Source of the DNA: Antennarius striatus
Lineage: Eukaryota > Chordata > Actinopteri > Lophiiformes > Antennariidae
Length of the DNA: 64,000 bases
Direction of reading: 5' to 3'
NCBI RefSeq assembly: GCF_040054535.1
Contig: NC_090797.1
Span: 12,223,501-12,287,500 of the forward strand
Positions 31,858-44,482 of this stretch are shown here, in pieces; the stretch's first letter is position 1; the number at the start of each line of letters is the position of its first letter. The notes under the pieces were generated by a model. It had not been told where the DNA came from. It saw nothing but the letters and a program-made list of their open reading frames with translations, and made no database searches. Position numbers and translations under genes: made by a program.

Positions 31858-31920
31858 GAGACCGTTAACAATGCATTAGTCCACATCTTTTATGAAGTGA
31901 CGCATTGTTAATATCAGGAT

Positions 31921-31934
31921 CCACTAGGTGGCAG
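31921..31934 (+). promoter_or_regulatory. CTCF-core motif (perfect consensus)
   Basis: CCACTAGGTGGCAG matches all 14 positions of CCASYAGRKGGCRS on the plus strand. It lies between the optn promoter side and ccdc3, and points away from the osbpl8 pair and towards the minus-strand site at 61757. Confidence 0.6.
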
Positions 31935-32049
31935 TGTCACTTCACAAGAAAATGTAAAACCATCTGCCGCAATAATGTAATGTAATAATCTTACGTTAGT
32001 GTAAAGGAAGGAGGAGGAAGAGGAGGAGGAAGAGGTGGGGAAGAGAAGA

Positions 32050-32863
32050 AGAAGATTTTTGATTTTTGCAAAAACATTTTAATCACATTCAAACATTTTA
32101 CAGCTTTACATTAGATGAAAGCACTAAAGTGCTTCAGAAGAAGAAGACGATTTTTTGCAAAAACACTTCAATCACATTCAGAACATTTTACAATTTTTCA
32201 TTAGATGAAAGTACTAAAGTGCTTCAAAAACACTAAAAACCAATGAATAAAAGGGAAATACAATATAAAAATTAGTGCATTATATCAGGAAGTTTGCAAA
32301 AGTGAGTTGATCATCAATTAAAGTGCATAGGACATTTTTGTGACACCAGATGTTCCTAAAGTTATTCAGGTCTTTTGTCATTTTATAAAAACCAAATTCT
32401 AGTTTTAAGCGACATCTGATGTTACAGTATTGTTTTCAATTCTCCTCTTCCTGGTCACGTAAATTGCGAGTTTTGTCTCTCCAGGGATAAAATTTAAAAG
32501 TTGACACTTTCTTAGATTCGATTTATTGTACCCAGCACCGTCAATGAATTTCCTGATGCTAAAATTTTCACTGAACAGATTAAAAACATTGTTAAGAAGA
32601 GTGAAGAGCACTGCAGGTCTCCCACATTCACTGAAAGCATCCGCCAACGCAGGCCCGGCGTTGTCCACCAGCTGCTGGAGGGTCATGGTCCTGGTTCTGC
32701 AAAGCGCTGCAGACAGCCCAGGTGTGGCTCCACTGCAGACATCCAGCCTGGCTCCATGCACTAGTGGTTCCTTCAGTAACCAGAACAGAGAGTCAAGGTT
32801 TTTTCCTGGGCTGCTTTTAAATAGGGCCCATGAGTTAAAGACACCATGATAAAACAGAGGCAA
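32050..32863 (-). mobile_element. Decayed L1/Tx1-type LINE, ORF2 C-terminus and 3' end
   Basis: On the minus strand, 32863-32405 encodes about 150 residues with a run such as HGARLDVCSGATPGLSAAL and QLVDNAGPAL, typical of the C-terminal part of Tx1-like LINE ORF2 in fish. The 3' part (about 32052-32230) contains a tandem duplication of roughly 90 bp, each unit with cattagatgaaag and actaaagtgcttca. The reverse transcriptase region is missing, so this is a relic and not a host gene. The family call is from memory of the protein pattern. Confidence 0.55.
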
Positions 32864-32942
32864 ACCATTTGACTTTAGAAACTTAAGAAGAAGAGAACGA
32901 GTGCTTTTTAAGAGAAACTGTTATTAAATAAGTGCTCTTATT

Positions 32943-33015
32943 TATCAATCAATCAACCTTTCTTTGTATAGCACTTAATCACATCAGCAGCAGACATTTC
33001 AAAGTGCTTTTAAAT
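32943..33015 (-). mobile_element. LINE 3'-tail fragment (caatcaat-type tail)
   Basis: The same tail and core as at 14519-14590, slightly longer (caatcaatcaacc, then tagcacttaatcacatcagc). It is a separate insertion next to the Tx1-like relic. Confidence 0.5.
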
Positions 33016-33086
33016 GTCAGCTTTCAAATAAGATGAGCCAAACGGAACACTAAATAAATATTATAATTCACAACGTAATCATTCCG

Positions 33087-33415
33087 AATTGTTAAAGGAA
33101 AACTAAAAATATGTCAGATCTGTTGCCATTAACTGTGTGCAAAATTAAAAAATCAGCACATTTGATTTCAAACATGTGCCCATTCGGTGTAGCGCCCTCT
33201 TGTGGGGTTATTTTAAAATGTACAATACAATAGGACCCAGCATGCTGGTGGCCCTTATGACATCACCATAGCAACACAACAGCAGCACACATGGATTGAC
33301 TAATTAATTACAAATAAGATATGCAAATTCCAACCCATGGATTCATTTTGTGCATTTGTAACATGATGATAAAACCATTATGTTAATAAATGTTCATTTA
33401 ACTTAATTATAGGCT
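33087..33415 (+). repeat. Dispersed repeat, copy 1 of a pair with 62030-62330
   Basis: Shared blocks in the same order include aacacaacagcagcacacat, aaattccaaccc and ttaataaatgttcattt. It includes a one-mismatch CTCF-like motif (33192-33205). No coding capacity. Confidence 0.7.
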
Positions 33416-33925
33416 CAGATCTTGTTTCATTAGTCAGCATGTTAACTTTCAGCAGATATACATTAACATGCCAGCAAGTTAAGGACCAATGGAATCATGG
33501 TTGAAAACTTCAGGGATTGAATGAGTTTGCATTCAAGATATTCTTGATTTAAATAGAAAACGAACATAAAGTTTGAGACTACACAGTGAAGTCGTTTTAC
33601 TGAAGTTTGAATTTGAGTACTTCCCTATTATTTACTTTTTAATGTATACAATGGGTTCGATTACCGGGGTCCTTCTTCCTTCCAAGTTTCATGGGGGGGG
33701 TCGTTGCTACCCAGTGGCCACTCATGAATTAATTCATGTTCAACTATTTTAAATCATTTTTTTTGAGCAATTAATTATAAACTTAAATTCTATCAATGGA
33801 CATAACAAATGGATGGAAAAGAATGAAGTCACACTGGAGAGCATAACGGTTGTAGCATGTCATTATAAGAAGATAATTATTTGTTGACAATCAAAACGTA
33901 GCCGAATTACTGTATATCCTGTGAA

Positions 33926-34094
<169 letters not shown>

Positions 34095-34524
34095 ACTGGA
34101 GCGCTCCGAACAAGGATCAAATATGAAACACAAATGTCGGAGCTCAACTCCAGTCCCTGAATGCAACACTGACGCTCTCCGGTGAAGTCTGTCGCTCCAC
34201 GCAGGATGAGACAAATGAGACGAACCCACGGAGGACAGCAACAGGTTGGAGGTGCAGACTTTTTTTTTTGCAACTACACTTTTTTGTTCTTGTCAACCGT
34301 CTCAACGAATCATTTTGTGTAAAAAGTGTCTGACATGTGTTTTGAGTTTGTAGTAAAGTAGGGCATCATAAAGGTTCATAAAGGTATCATCATCATCACA
34401 AGCATCCCTGGGAAAACTTGTCATTGTCGTTATCAGCAAATTGAAATAACCTTCAGCATAAAAGTCAATATTTTCACTCGTGAAGCATTTTCTAACCGCC
34501 ATAGATCATTCTTAGCTTTTTGCG

Positions 34525-35778
34525 ATGGTTTCCTTTGCTTTCTTCATCGCTGCGCTGTGCGTTTTTACGCATTTGGACACTTTGGCGCACGGCTGCCAGC
34601 TCCCGTCGGAGTGGCGGCCGCTGAGCGAGGGCTGCCGGGCAGAACTGGCGGAGGTCATCGTGTACGCTCGGGTTCTGGCGATCCACCGGGAGCCCCTGGG
34701 CGGCGGGGCCGGCAGCCTGTACAACTCTCTGCCCTTCGGGTTCGGGTATGGATACGAGGGCGCGGAGGAAGGACTGCTGTACTCCGCGGAGGTGGAACTG
34801 CTGTGCGACCAGGCGTGGGGCAGCATGCTGGAGGTACCTTCTGGATCCAGACTCAACCTGACCGGACTCGGATACCTGTCCTGCCAGTCCCACACCGTGA
34901 TGGAGAACTACTCCTACTTCTTTTTCCTCAGGTGAGGACAGTCAAATGGATCCAGCAGACATTTGGAAATTGTACTTCAGATTGTCCTGTCTAGAAGAAA
35001 TATGTATGGATGCCAGTAAAAGCAGGCGGTTTTCCACAAATTGTTTTACCAGACAGAAGTGCATTGTCTAAAGAGCAGATTCAAACTTTAGTTTGAATCT
35101 GCTCTTTAGACAATGATTGCTATAGCAATCATAGTCTTTTGGAGCAAACCATAATCTAAATTCAAATGTGTAGATAAAAAGACTGTATTCAGGTTATTAT
35201 TATGAGATGCATCTCTTGAGGCAGCACAAATATCCCAACAGGAATGTGAAACATTGCACATTACTTATTTTACAAGCAAGGATTTAACTTTTAAAGCAAA
35301 CTGCGAGCCTAATGAATAGAATGCATCAGCCTATGAAACTTTTACAAACATTTTTGATCGGGTTGTTGCAGCTTCGTAACCATGGCTACTGTGCGAGCCA
35401 GTAATTGCTGCAGCAGCTTCAGATTTCCTGTTTATCTCCTCTGCAGGATGGACGAGAACTACAACATCCTCCCTCATGGTGTCAATTTCCAGGATGCCAT
35501 CTTCTCCGACACGTCTGACAACAGACGCACCTTCTCCAGTCTCTTCCAGTTCTCAAACTGCTCCCAAGGGAGCCAGCCTTTCCACACTTTCAGCCCTGAG
35601 TGGGACGTCCAGGAGGACAGCAGGGTAGGGCGTCACATTTGTTTTCACTCCACACACACACACACCTTTTTATATTTGGTTTGGTAAAAGATCTGTTTGA
35701 AAGCCTCAAACAAATGCATTATAACCCCGATGATCCTGAATGGATAGTTGGTTCACATGGTGATGCTTGCTGCTTCCC

Positions 35779-35825
<47 letters not shown>

Positions 35826-36127
35826 GTACTGATCGTGTTCTTGTTCAGCGTCATTAGAAAATTAATCTGCTTGTGTTCTCTCCAGTTTCCATCCAGTAGA
35901 AACTGGATGGAGATATTGGTGAATTGGTGACTAAATTTCCCGTAGGCGTGATCAATAAAGATTATTGCTTGAATAAACGTGACTTTATCAAGGCCTTTTT
36001 TTTTTTTTTTTTATGTTTGCAGATGATGAAAACAGAACCCACATCATGTTGTTTCCATGGAACTATCAGATGATCAGTTCAGATGAGTGAACACAGTGAC
36101 AGCAGTAGGAGGTCCTGGTTTGTGTGT

Positions 36128-36178
<51 letters not shown>

Positions 36179-36292
36179 TGTGGACATCTAATCCTGAGCT
36201 CAGTTGTGACTCAGCTGACAGGAATTTGGTGAGGGTCAGTAGAAACAGTTTTGTCTACCCTCTGGCACAGCGCAGCGTTTTACACACACACC

Positions 36293-36374
<82 letters not shown>

Positions 36375-39195
36375 AAGGATTAGAGATGACTAGAATATTG
36401 GCACACACGCTTAGAAGAATTGATTTTGCTCTAAATAAAATCCAAGCGTGTGATTGGTCGCATGTGAGATGGAGATCAAAGTGATGATCGATGGGTTGAG
36501 GTCTGTGTGTTTGGCTCCTCAGGCAGACAGGATGCTGGCCATCAGGGGGTTAAAGGTCAAATAACAGAGATCTAGATCTTTGACAGCAGTGGTTTGAAAG
36601 TGTGTCAGCAGCAGTGTGATGCAACACACAGCTGACCTCAGACCAGTGATAACTAAACAGTGTTAACAGCAGGAGGAAGGTCTGCTGCTGTGATCCAGGC
36701 ATGAACATCACACCTCTGGCTGAGAAGAGCGTGTCTCAGTTGTGGCTCTGAGACCTCAGATTAGAGGAAAGTCACAAAACTGAGGACTTAAAACTTGACT
36801 TAGACTTGAGTGCTGCTAGACCTGACCTAACTTTGAGCTGATGCCTTCAAGATTCCAACAAAGTTTGAACTGGAGCAACAGTGTAAGTGTGAGAGCAGCA
36901 GGCCTGTACGTGAAGAGACTTGTGTCAGTAGAAACAGGAGAAACGTCCCTCAGTGTTCAGTAATTAGACACTTGAAAGAAATGAATTGTCTTGGCTTGAA
37001 TGACTGGAGATTTTACCTTGACAAGTTTTCACTGGTTTCTATTTCTTTCTTCTTCTTTTTTTTTTTTGGTAAAATTGGCTTAAGATTTGATTTGGAGTGA
37101 CTTCAGATGTGACTTTGACTCCTGATTTTGTAATCAAGAACACAAAAAGGACTGATCTCAGGTCAAGAGGATTTAATCAGCGTGAAGAAGTGATATTTTT
37201 TTACATCTGTTTGTGTATTCTGTGCTAAATATATGTTAAGTGACATCTCTTAGAATCACTGCATCCACAGTCAGGATGTTGCACCTTGTCCTGATGTAGA
37301 ATCTCTAAACTAAATGGATCGGTGACACGTTTTTATGGTCTGCAGTAACCTTCAGAGCAAATCAGGAGACATGCTTTTTTTTTTTTGGGACTGACCTGCA
37401 GGGTTTGACCTCTGAATGATGGTCATTGGTCAGTGTGGTGGGGGTTAAAGACACAGCTCATTTACAGGACGAGCACTTGCATGTAGAGGCTTGGACCTTC
37501 AGGCGGGGCGGGATCGAGCAGGTGTTCTGCCCCGGGAATTTAGTGAGGAGTTTGATTTTCTTTTTAACTATTCTAAATTCCATTATTGTTTAAATCTGAA
37601 TGGACCACAGATTTAACTTAGGATGTGTTTTTTTTGGGGTTTTTTTTTAACTGAAATGGAGTTTCAGATGTTCTTCAATTTAAAGTAATCCTAAAACAGG
37701 AAGTTACCTTCTGGTTCCAGTCTCATGGGAACCAGACACCCTACCCAGAACAGAAAAGAGAGACTTCCTCTACTTTTATGCCAGAACCTTCAATTAGCTG
37801 GAGTTAAAAGCCCCTCTTATCTGCAACTTAAACCACCAGCAGGAGGAAGAGACGTCCGAATACCACAAATCACTGGCAAAATAAATAAAAGACATCTTTC
37901 CGTTGGGCCGTTTGCCTTCGATGGTTAGGAACCAGTGAGACGTAGATGACAAATCAGCACCTCTTCATGTTTACACTGACACTAATGAATCAATTCAAAC
38001 CGCATAAAGGGAACGTTGCAACCCCGTCGTGTAAACACCTTTAACAAGTTTCTGACTGTCATTAACGTTTTATGTGGATGTTTGGAGGGATGAAAGTAGA
38101 ACAGCACAGTTAAACTCAGTCGTTAAAACCTCGGAATGAATGATGTCAGTGTGTGTGTGTGTGTGTGTGTCTCACCAGGGATGTCTGAGTGCCTGCTCAC
38201 AGGTCAAACACTTGGTTGATCACCACAGGATGGTGATGAAGCCATGACAGATTACTCATAAACTAGTTGGTACTATATGTGTAATATTGCTTTTAAGGTG
38301 TAAAAATGAATTAAGTGACAAGTATTTAACCATTTTTAGTAATTTTGTGCTGTTAGTTAATCATCACTGATGAAGAAACTGGTCAGTATTCCAAATCCTG
38401 AGTGTTCATGAAGTAATCATCATCCAATGATCAATTCCTACAGGATCAACCGCTGTGTTCTGATCAATATGTTTTATATAGTTTTATATTGTTAGACAGT
38501 AATTAATTAGTTGATAATTAGTGACTTGTGTCTTAACATTAACAAACTTTAAGTCCTTAGCAACTAGTTAGCTAATCCCCAACTGTTAACCCAGCAGGTA
38601 GCTGATGACCCGTCGCTGACTCCATCATAATTCGATAACAAGGCAGTCAGAGACTGCAACATCCCGTGACACCCCTGAATTCAACATTGTACCCTGACCT
38701 ACTCATGCTCTGCGGGATGTAATCATTTGTTCACCTTCCATTCGCGATTTGTTCCTCATTCATTCATTCCTGATTTATTCATTCCTCGTTCCTAGTTTTT
38801 CATCACCTGCTCCTCATTTGCTCATCATTCATTCCTCACATGTTCATCATATGTTCCTCATTTTTTTTCAACATCCATTCCTCATTTGTTGATCATGTGG
38901 TGATATTTTTTGTTTTCCAGTAACTACAACATTGTCGTAAATTGTTTTAAAGCGTCTGTTTTCCATCGTCAGATTAAGAAAATTGGTTAATGCATCTCTA
39001 AGTGTTGTGGTTTTTTGTTTTTCGCTCCTCCTTAACTTTGACACTGTGCAGCCTCGATGGTTTATAGACAGCAGAGTCTCGTTTTAGTTTTTGAGGACAT
39101 GCTGTGTGTGAATGCTCCTTCACATGTCCTGTAAATGATGTTTAGACAGATGATGCAGAACAGCAGGCAGGTGACACCCGGATGTTTAGACAGGT

Positions 39196-39233
<38 letters not shown>

Positions 39234-41144
39234 GGGCGTCCCACTGAGAGTCTTCCTATGAGCATGAGAAAGGGTTCAAAGTGTAAAAACATTATATAAT
39301 CTGAATTTCATTGTTTGAATAAAACCGAAGGGTCAGTTCAACCAAATAAAAAAAGGACCTCAATAAAATCCCAGTTCTCAAAGCTGGAACCAATTCCTGA
39401 AAACATGTGAAGATAACTTTGGGACCTTATGTTTTAAAGACACATATATAATATATGATATAATATAACGTGGTGGTGAACAACATAAGGAACACAAGGA
39501 CCAGTTGTCCTGAATGAATCGATCCTCCTTCATGCAGATGATGTGATGCTGGAAGGTGTTCAGATTGTCCTACTTTCTCAGCAGTAATGAACACATGTTT
39601 TCTCCGCTGCCCATACAAGAGCATTCACCCCGTTAGCCCCTCTGGTGGGGGGGTCGGCACTGTCCTGCCAACGGCATGGAAAATAAGGGCCCCTGAGACG
39701 TCAGGGGCCCTGACCCTCACATTGTCAGACGGAGCTGGAGGTCCACAGGGTGAAACATTTATGTTTCACACACACATAAACGGCACACACACACACACAC
39801 ACACCGCCTTCTCATGTCTTCCACTCGCAGTGGGGAGCCTGTGTGGATAAATGTAACTGTCGAGGGTCAGGACCTCCACCTGACGCTCTGGTTCTGCCTC
39901 CATCTAAGGGCAGAGGAGAAACAACGTCAGTGAGGGAAAACTAATACCCCAGAGGAGATGGAAGCAAAAGCATTTTCTTGGTAACCTGTCAGGTCTTTTA
40001 GAGTAGAACAGGTGGCAGAAGCTTCAGCTATCCTTTACTGTGGAACGATCTCGGTCCGGGGGGCAGAGACCCTTTGCTTATTTAAGAGTAGACTAGAAAC
40101 CCTCCTGTTTGATAGAGGAGGGTTTGACAGATTCTACTAGATGAGCTGCTATAGGTCTAGACTGCTGAGGGTATTTTCTCCGTCTCTTCCATTAAAGGGA
40201 CTTAATTTAATTACTTTAGGAGCTTCTATTACTTCCCTTTCTTTGCTTTTCCTACTAATATTAAATTAGACTTTTCTCTTGCAAGATACTGCTGCTGTCT
40301 CAGTGGTTCCGTTCGACAGGTGGGGAATAAGTAGAGAAGACAGGAAATCCAAAGGGCTGGAATTCCCGCCCCCACTTCAGCAACTACAGCACAATTTGGA
40401 CTGGAATTCTATCTGGCCTGTCTGTCATTCTTTCTGTTGTCCTTGTCCTGTCTCTATCCCCAGTGTCTTTCCTTTCCCACCCAACCGGTCAAGGCAGATG
40501 ACCCCCCTCCAGAGTCTGGGTCCTGTCCGGAGTTTCTTCCTCAATGAAGGAGTTTTTTCCTTCCACCGTTGCTTATGCCTTGAACGGTTCTGTTGGGTTC
40601 TGTTACACTTGGAAATGTCTACTGATGTCATTAAGCGCTATATCGATTGATTGGTTGATTGATTGATTGATTGATTGATCGATTGATTTAGAGAGGCTAC
40701 TGGGAAAAGCTCATCACCAGTGCTCCCACACGACACAACCAGCTGATGGGACAACTGGTGGTTTACTACGCTTTGTTGTGGCAGGAGAACGCCCCTCTTT
40801 GTGTGTGACTGACTGCACCTCTCTCCCCCCGCCTGTAGCTGCTGTGCTCCTCGGTCCAGGCCGCCCTGTTTGACGAAGAGGAGCGAGGCCGTAAACTGCA
40901 GGAGCGCCTGTCTGCGGCGGAGAGGAGGAACCGGCAGCTGAAGGAGCGCGTCCGTAAAGTGAAGCGCTCCCTGAGGAACGCCCGCAAGGCCACGCGTAAG
41001 GCCGAGCAGGAGGTGGAGGATCTGCGGGTGAGGCTGCAGGCTATGGAGCGGAGGGACGGTCATCACCTCAACACTATAACACAAGAGGAGTCTACACCCC
41101 GGCGTTACGCCAGCACGGCAAAACACCAGAAGATGCAACTTTGA
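34525..41144 (+). CDS. ccdc3: Coiled-coil domain-containing protein 3 (secreted), complete, 3 exons
   Basis: Secreted glycoprotein known in mammals as CCDC3 or favine, made by adipose and vascular cells. Exons 34525-34931, 35447-35624 and 40839-41144 give 891 nt, 296 aa (human 270), all GT-AG and in phase. Residues 1-22 form a hydrophobic signal peptide. The mature start CQLPSEWRPLSEGCRAELAE is nearly the same as in human. Two N-glycosylation sequons are visible (NLTG and NYSY). The middle block SYFFFLRMDENYNILPHG spans exons 1 and 2. Exon 3 encodes a very basic Arg/Lys-rich coiled coil (for example RRNRQLKERVRKVKRSLRNA), then a tail longer than in human. Exon 1 is GC- and CpG-rich. The order beside optn and camk1d matches human 10p13. 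Confidence 0.95.
35062..35132. repeat. Long perfect palindromes in ccdc3 intron 1
   Basis: 35062-35115 is a 54-bp inverted repeat with 26-bp perfect arms (starting cattgtctaaagagcagatt) and a two-base centre. It is overlapped by a 20-bp perfect palindrome at 35113-35132 (atgattgctatagcaatcat). Confidence 0.9.
35780..35825. repeat. (ATC)n microsatellite
   Basis: About 15 trinucleotide units in ccdc3 intron 2. Confidence 0.95.
36132..36370. repeat. (GT)n and (CA)n tracts facing each other
   Basis: (GT)n at about 36132-36175 and (CA)n at about 36282-36370 are complementary and about 105 bp apart in ccdc3 intron 2, so the transcript could fold. No splice site lies nearby. Confidence 0.9.
38170..38218 (-). 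pseudogene. Copied fragment of a camk1d exon
   Basis: 49 bp almost the same as the 3' part and splice donor of the camk1d exon at 51940-52018, with two base differences. It is flanked on the same side by a GT tract (about 38151-38170), as in the real exon. The minus-strand frame is still open ([14 protein letters not shown] against [14 protein letters not shown]). The rest of the exon is absent, so it cannot encode kinase function. Confidence 0.8.
39197..39230. repeat. (GT)n microsatellite
   Basis: About 17 dinucleotide units in ccdc3 intron 2. Confidence 0.9.
39890..40690 (+). mobile_element. 5'-truncated non-LTR retroelement, 3' end
   Basis: An open stretch ending FKSRLETLLF near 40090-40115 resembles the C-terminus of fish CR1/L2/Rex-type reverse transcriptase proteins. 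It is followed by a 3' UTR with ggagttttttccttccaccg and an attaagcgctatatcgattg core, then a (GATT)n tail at 40648-40688. The left border is uncertain. Confidence 0.6.
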
Positions 41145-41320
41145 GGAGTGTCGCCCGACGCGAAACAACAACCCAACTTGACTGAAACCTGGCGTTGGGG
41201 AGCGAGAGACTTGTGGGCGGTCTCAACGTAAGACACAAACACATAGCAGCTGTCAGCACACTTTAAAATTAATCATCTTTGTAGTCATCTTGTCAATAAA
41301 CTCTCACGTCAGAATCATTT
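41145..41320 (+). other. ccdc3: ccdc3 3' UTR with poly(A) signal
   Basis: A short 3' UTR. AATAAA at 41295-41300 is the first canonical signal after the stop codon. Confidence 0.55.
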
Positions 41321-44300
41321 CAGCCGAAAAGAACTTGAAAGGACATGAAGAGATCAGCTAGATTGACTTCTCAGGCCGTGGTCACGTGGGACGGATCACA
41401 GCAACCAGACGGCATTTTTACGTACATGAAAGGTAGATTAAGGACATTAGAGCATCATAAAAAATACAGAAAGGGTTTATAAAGGATTTAAAATAAAATG
41501 ACGCATTAGAGAATAAAAGTAAACAGCAAACAACCGATGTCAGTCATTAGCATTAGCAACATCTACATTAGCATTTGATTTGATGTTGTGTTTTAAAGCT
41601 TTTTCCACAAAGTTATTCCGTCGAGACGTCACTGAAATTTTAGTGTCTGCAGGTTCATTTCTTGGAGTAAATAAAACAGAATTATTTGACCCAGAGTCAT
41701 TACAAATATATTGATTACAGCAGATTAAAATATGAAGATCAAGCACTTCTTAATCAATGAAAAGACAGCCACACATGTGGCTGTCACACATGTTCATGTG
41801 ATCACGGGCTTGTGAACCACCGTAATAGTTTCCTTTTTTTTTTTCTTTTTTACTGATGCTGTGATTTATGAATTTAATTAGAAACAGAAAGTAAATGAGG
41901 ACAGAAAATAGAAAATATTTGAAAGTGTGTTCATTGTTGTGTTTTTTTAAAGACTGTGACATCAGCTTGTTTGTAGATATTTTTGTACGAGTATTTTCTG
42001 CACATAAAACATGATTTGAACATCGGTGTGAACGTGAAGATGTTTTCGAGTGGGTTATTAGCTTGTGGGTCACAGGAGTACAAGAAAACAAACAGTCGCA
42101 CAGAGGTTGGCTTAAGCCCGGCAGCATCACGCAGAGAGTGTAAAGAGAGGTTGAGGTCAGAACAGAGGTTTAATGTGCATATGTGTAGTATGAGTGTGTG
42201 TGTGTGTGTGTGTCTGGTCCATCAAGTGACTGGAATGTGTTTTTGTGGGCAGCAGTGTTCTGAACAGCGGGACGTCGCTGAAATGTTCCTTTAATTCTGT
42301 CTGGAAAAGTGAATGCTCTGGAGGAAGGCGAGGAGCCGTCATCACGAGACCGAGGAAGAAAAAAACACAAAAAAAACCCCCCAAACCGCTGGATGATGAC
42401 GTGACAGGCAGGACGGATGAGACGGATGAGATGGATGCAGACACAGAGAGGTGCTGCCATGTGGATAGGATCACACATTCAGGGAAGATCAGGGGAGAAA
42501 TGAAGACTTGGAGTTGGTATTAAATGAATAATAACTCTTACATGATTGTAGTTTTTGAATGCATCTGATGTGTTAGGTCCAGCATAACCTGGTTCTGGGT
42601 TTCAATCATTAAATACTTCAGATATCTCAAAAGTGATTCTGAATATTTATGGTTGTTCTTATTAAACACATTCAGTTGACTTTTTTTTTTTGCATTGCCT
42701 TACTGTATTGATATCAAATAATTTAATCCAGATAAATAAACTTACATTTTATAGTCGAAGTTAGCACTTTTAAGAGCAACAAAGCTTGAGACAGAACGCC
42801 ACCCAGGATGAATGCATGGGACATTAAATTACTTGTTGACATGGCTGATCGTTATATTACAGCTGAGTCAACAGGAAGGATCCGTGTTCCGTGTTTAGCT
42901 CACAGTCGGCTCTGAAACCGACTCGACTCGACCACCGACTGTAAGTCCACACGGCACAGATGACCTTCAGCACATCACTGTTTAGATCAGGGGGGGGTCA
43001 AACTCATTTTCACCGAGGGGCCACATCAGCATGGTGAGTTTAAAGATAATTTCCCCACTGGGAATCAATAAAGTGGATTTAATCTTTAATCTTAATCTTT
43101 CATTGAATTTAACTGAATTCAATACTCATTCAAGTTACACTGAAAAAACATGTTTGATTGTTTATCTGTTATAAATAAATCATTTTCATTTGTCAGGTTA
43201 TTAAATCCACAGAATTCTGTCAATCAAGGATCAAACTATCCAAGAAAATAAATAAAAATAACATCAAACACAAGTTAGGACATTAACTTTGTTCAAAATG
43301 AGTTTGTCAAAGTTAAAATGGGCAGAATTACTGCATTGTGGGAAATGTAGTTTTGGCCAAAAGCACACTTTTGGCCTATTTATTTTTAGACATTCTTACC
43401 TTTTCTGCTTTTGTGGGTCACATAAAATGATGTGGTGGGCCACATTTGGCCCCGGGGCCTTGAGTTTGATTTAGTACTTTAGATGATCTGCCTGTAATTA
43501 ATTTTATGTTGTATGTAATGATGAAAAGGTTAGAGACAGAGGATGGGAGGGGGGATTAAAGAGATGGAGAGAACCGAGTTTAAGGAGAGGAAGCATCTCT
43601 GACTCACAGTTTAACAGCCAAAGTCAGCACACGGTTTACATTGTGTGGTGATTTTTTTTTAAAAACGCACATTTTAAATATAACCAAAGCCCATTTACTG
43701 TATTGGCATGAGAAGAATGTAGCCTGCAGCTTTTCTGTCTTAATATATCGTTATAAACTAAATGTGTTCTCCTTTCCTAAATTGGCTTAAATGCACATGA
43801 AGTCAATGGAGCAGAAAGAATCTTCCCGCAGTGTGAAATTAAATGAAGCTGTGTCTGCTGAAGCGAACGTTTCTACTTCAACAAGAAACAATCACCAGGA
43901 GAAAAAAACCCCTGCTTTGACTCTGATTTGACTCACCTCAGGCCTGGACGTGTGAACGTGGCCGTTTTATATCTGGTCCTTCATCAGAATCGTATCTGAT
44001 TCACGGTCATGTGATGTGAACGGACCATCACATCTGCATATATGCATGTGCTGACCTCTGCCGATATTGTAGGATGCTTTGTACACTCATTACCATGGCA
44101 ACAGTTGTGCAAGAATAATGAGAATCAAATACAAACCGTAATGTGGAAGTGTTTTTGTATTTTCTTACACGCTGGTACATTAATTATTACACTGACAGCG
44201 GATATAAAGTGTTTTATGTGTCTTGGTGTAAAAGTTTTTAAAATTAATAGTTACCCCTTTTCTTCCTGTCAGCTCATATTTTCCAATTACTAAACGTGTT

Positions 44301-44459
44301 AACTTTGAAGTACCATTAATCATTAATGAACTAGATTATTTTCCAGCCCATGACTTATTAAAAAGTGGCTTCCACACTGGTGCTAGCAGTTATAGGAGAA
44401 GTCTGGATACATACAGGACTGTGAGGCTTCAGACCATACTTTTAAAAAAAGAGAAACAC
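41321..44459. other. Convergent intergenic spacer ccdc3-camk1d
   Basis: AT-rich. It contains a hAT-type MITE (42988-43470), a short GT tract near 42195 and poly(T) runs. I see no exon. Confidence 0.5.
42988..43470 (+). mobile_element. hAT-type MITE, copy 1
   Basis: The left end cagggggg-gtcaaactcatt and the right end ggccttgagtttgat are inverted, as in the common fish element with a CAGGGGTGTCAAACTCA terminus. The inner blocks tgcattgtgggaaatgtag and atgatgtggtgggccacatt reappear inverted at 58700-59200. No coding capacity. Confidence 0.7.
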
Positions 44460-44476
44460 GTTGCGATCATTCAGGA

Positions 44477-44482
44477 TTTATT
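44477..44482 (-). terminator. camk1d: Poly(A) signal, probably of camk1d
   Basis: AATAAA on the minus strand, followed 15-35 bases later by gtgtttctcttttttt, a good downstream element. Confidence 0.5.

Larger units (their letters stand above)
35625..40838 (+). other. ccdc3: ccdc3 intron 2 (5.2 kb)
   Basis: Holds microsatellites, a copied camk1d exon fragment (38170-38218) and a LINE 3' segment (39890-40690). Between about 36500 and 38100 I see unique-looking sequence without exons. Confidence 0.5.

Noticed and set aside
34557..34994. A 145-codon open frame on the plus strand
   Set aside because: Shadow of ccdc3 exon 1 in another frame, caused by its high GC content.
40638..41171. A 177-codon open frame antisense to ccdc3 exon 3
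   Set aside because: Antisense of a GC-rich coding exon plus a translated GATT tail; no family resemblance.
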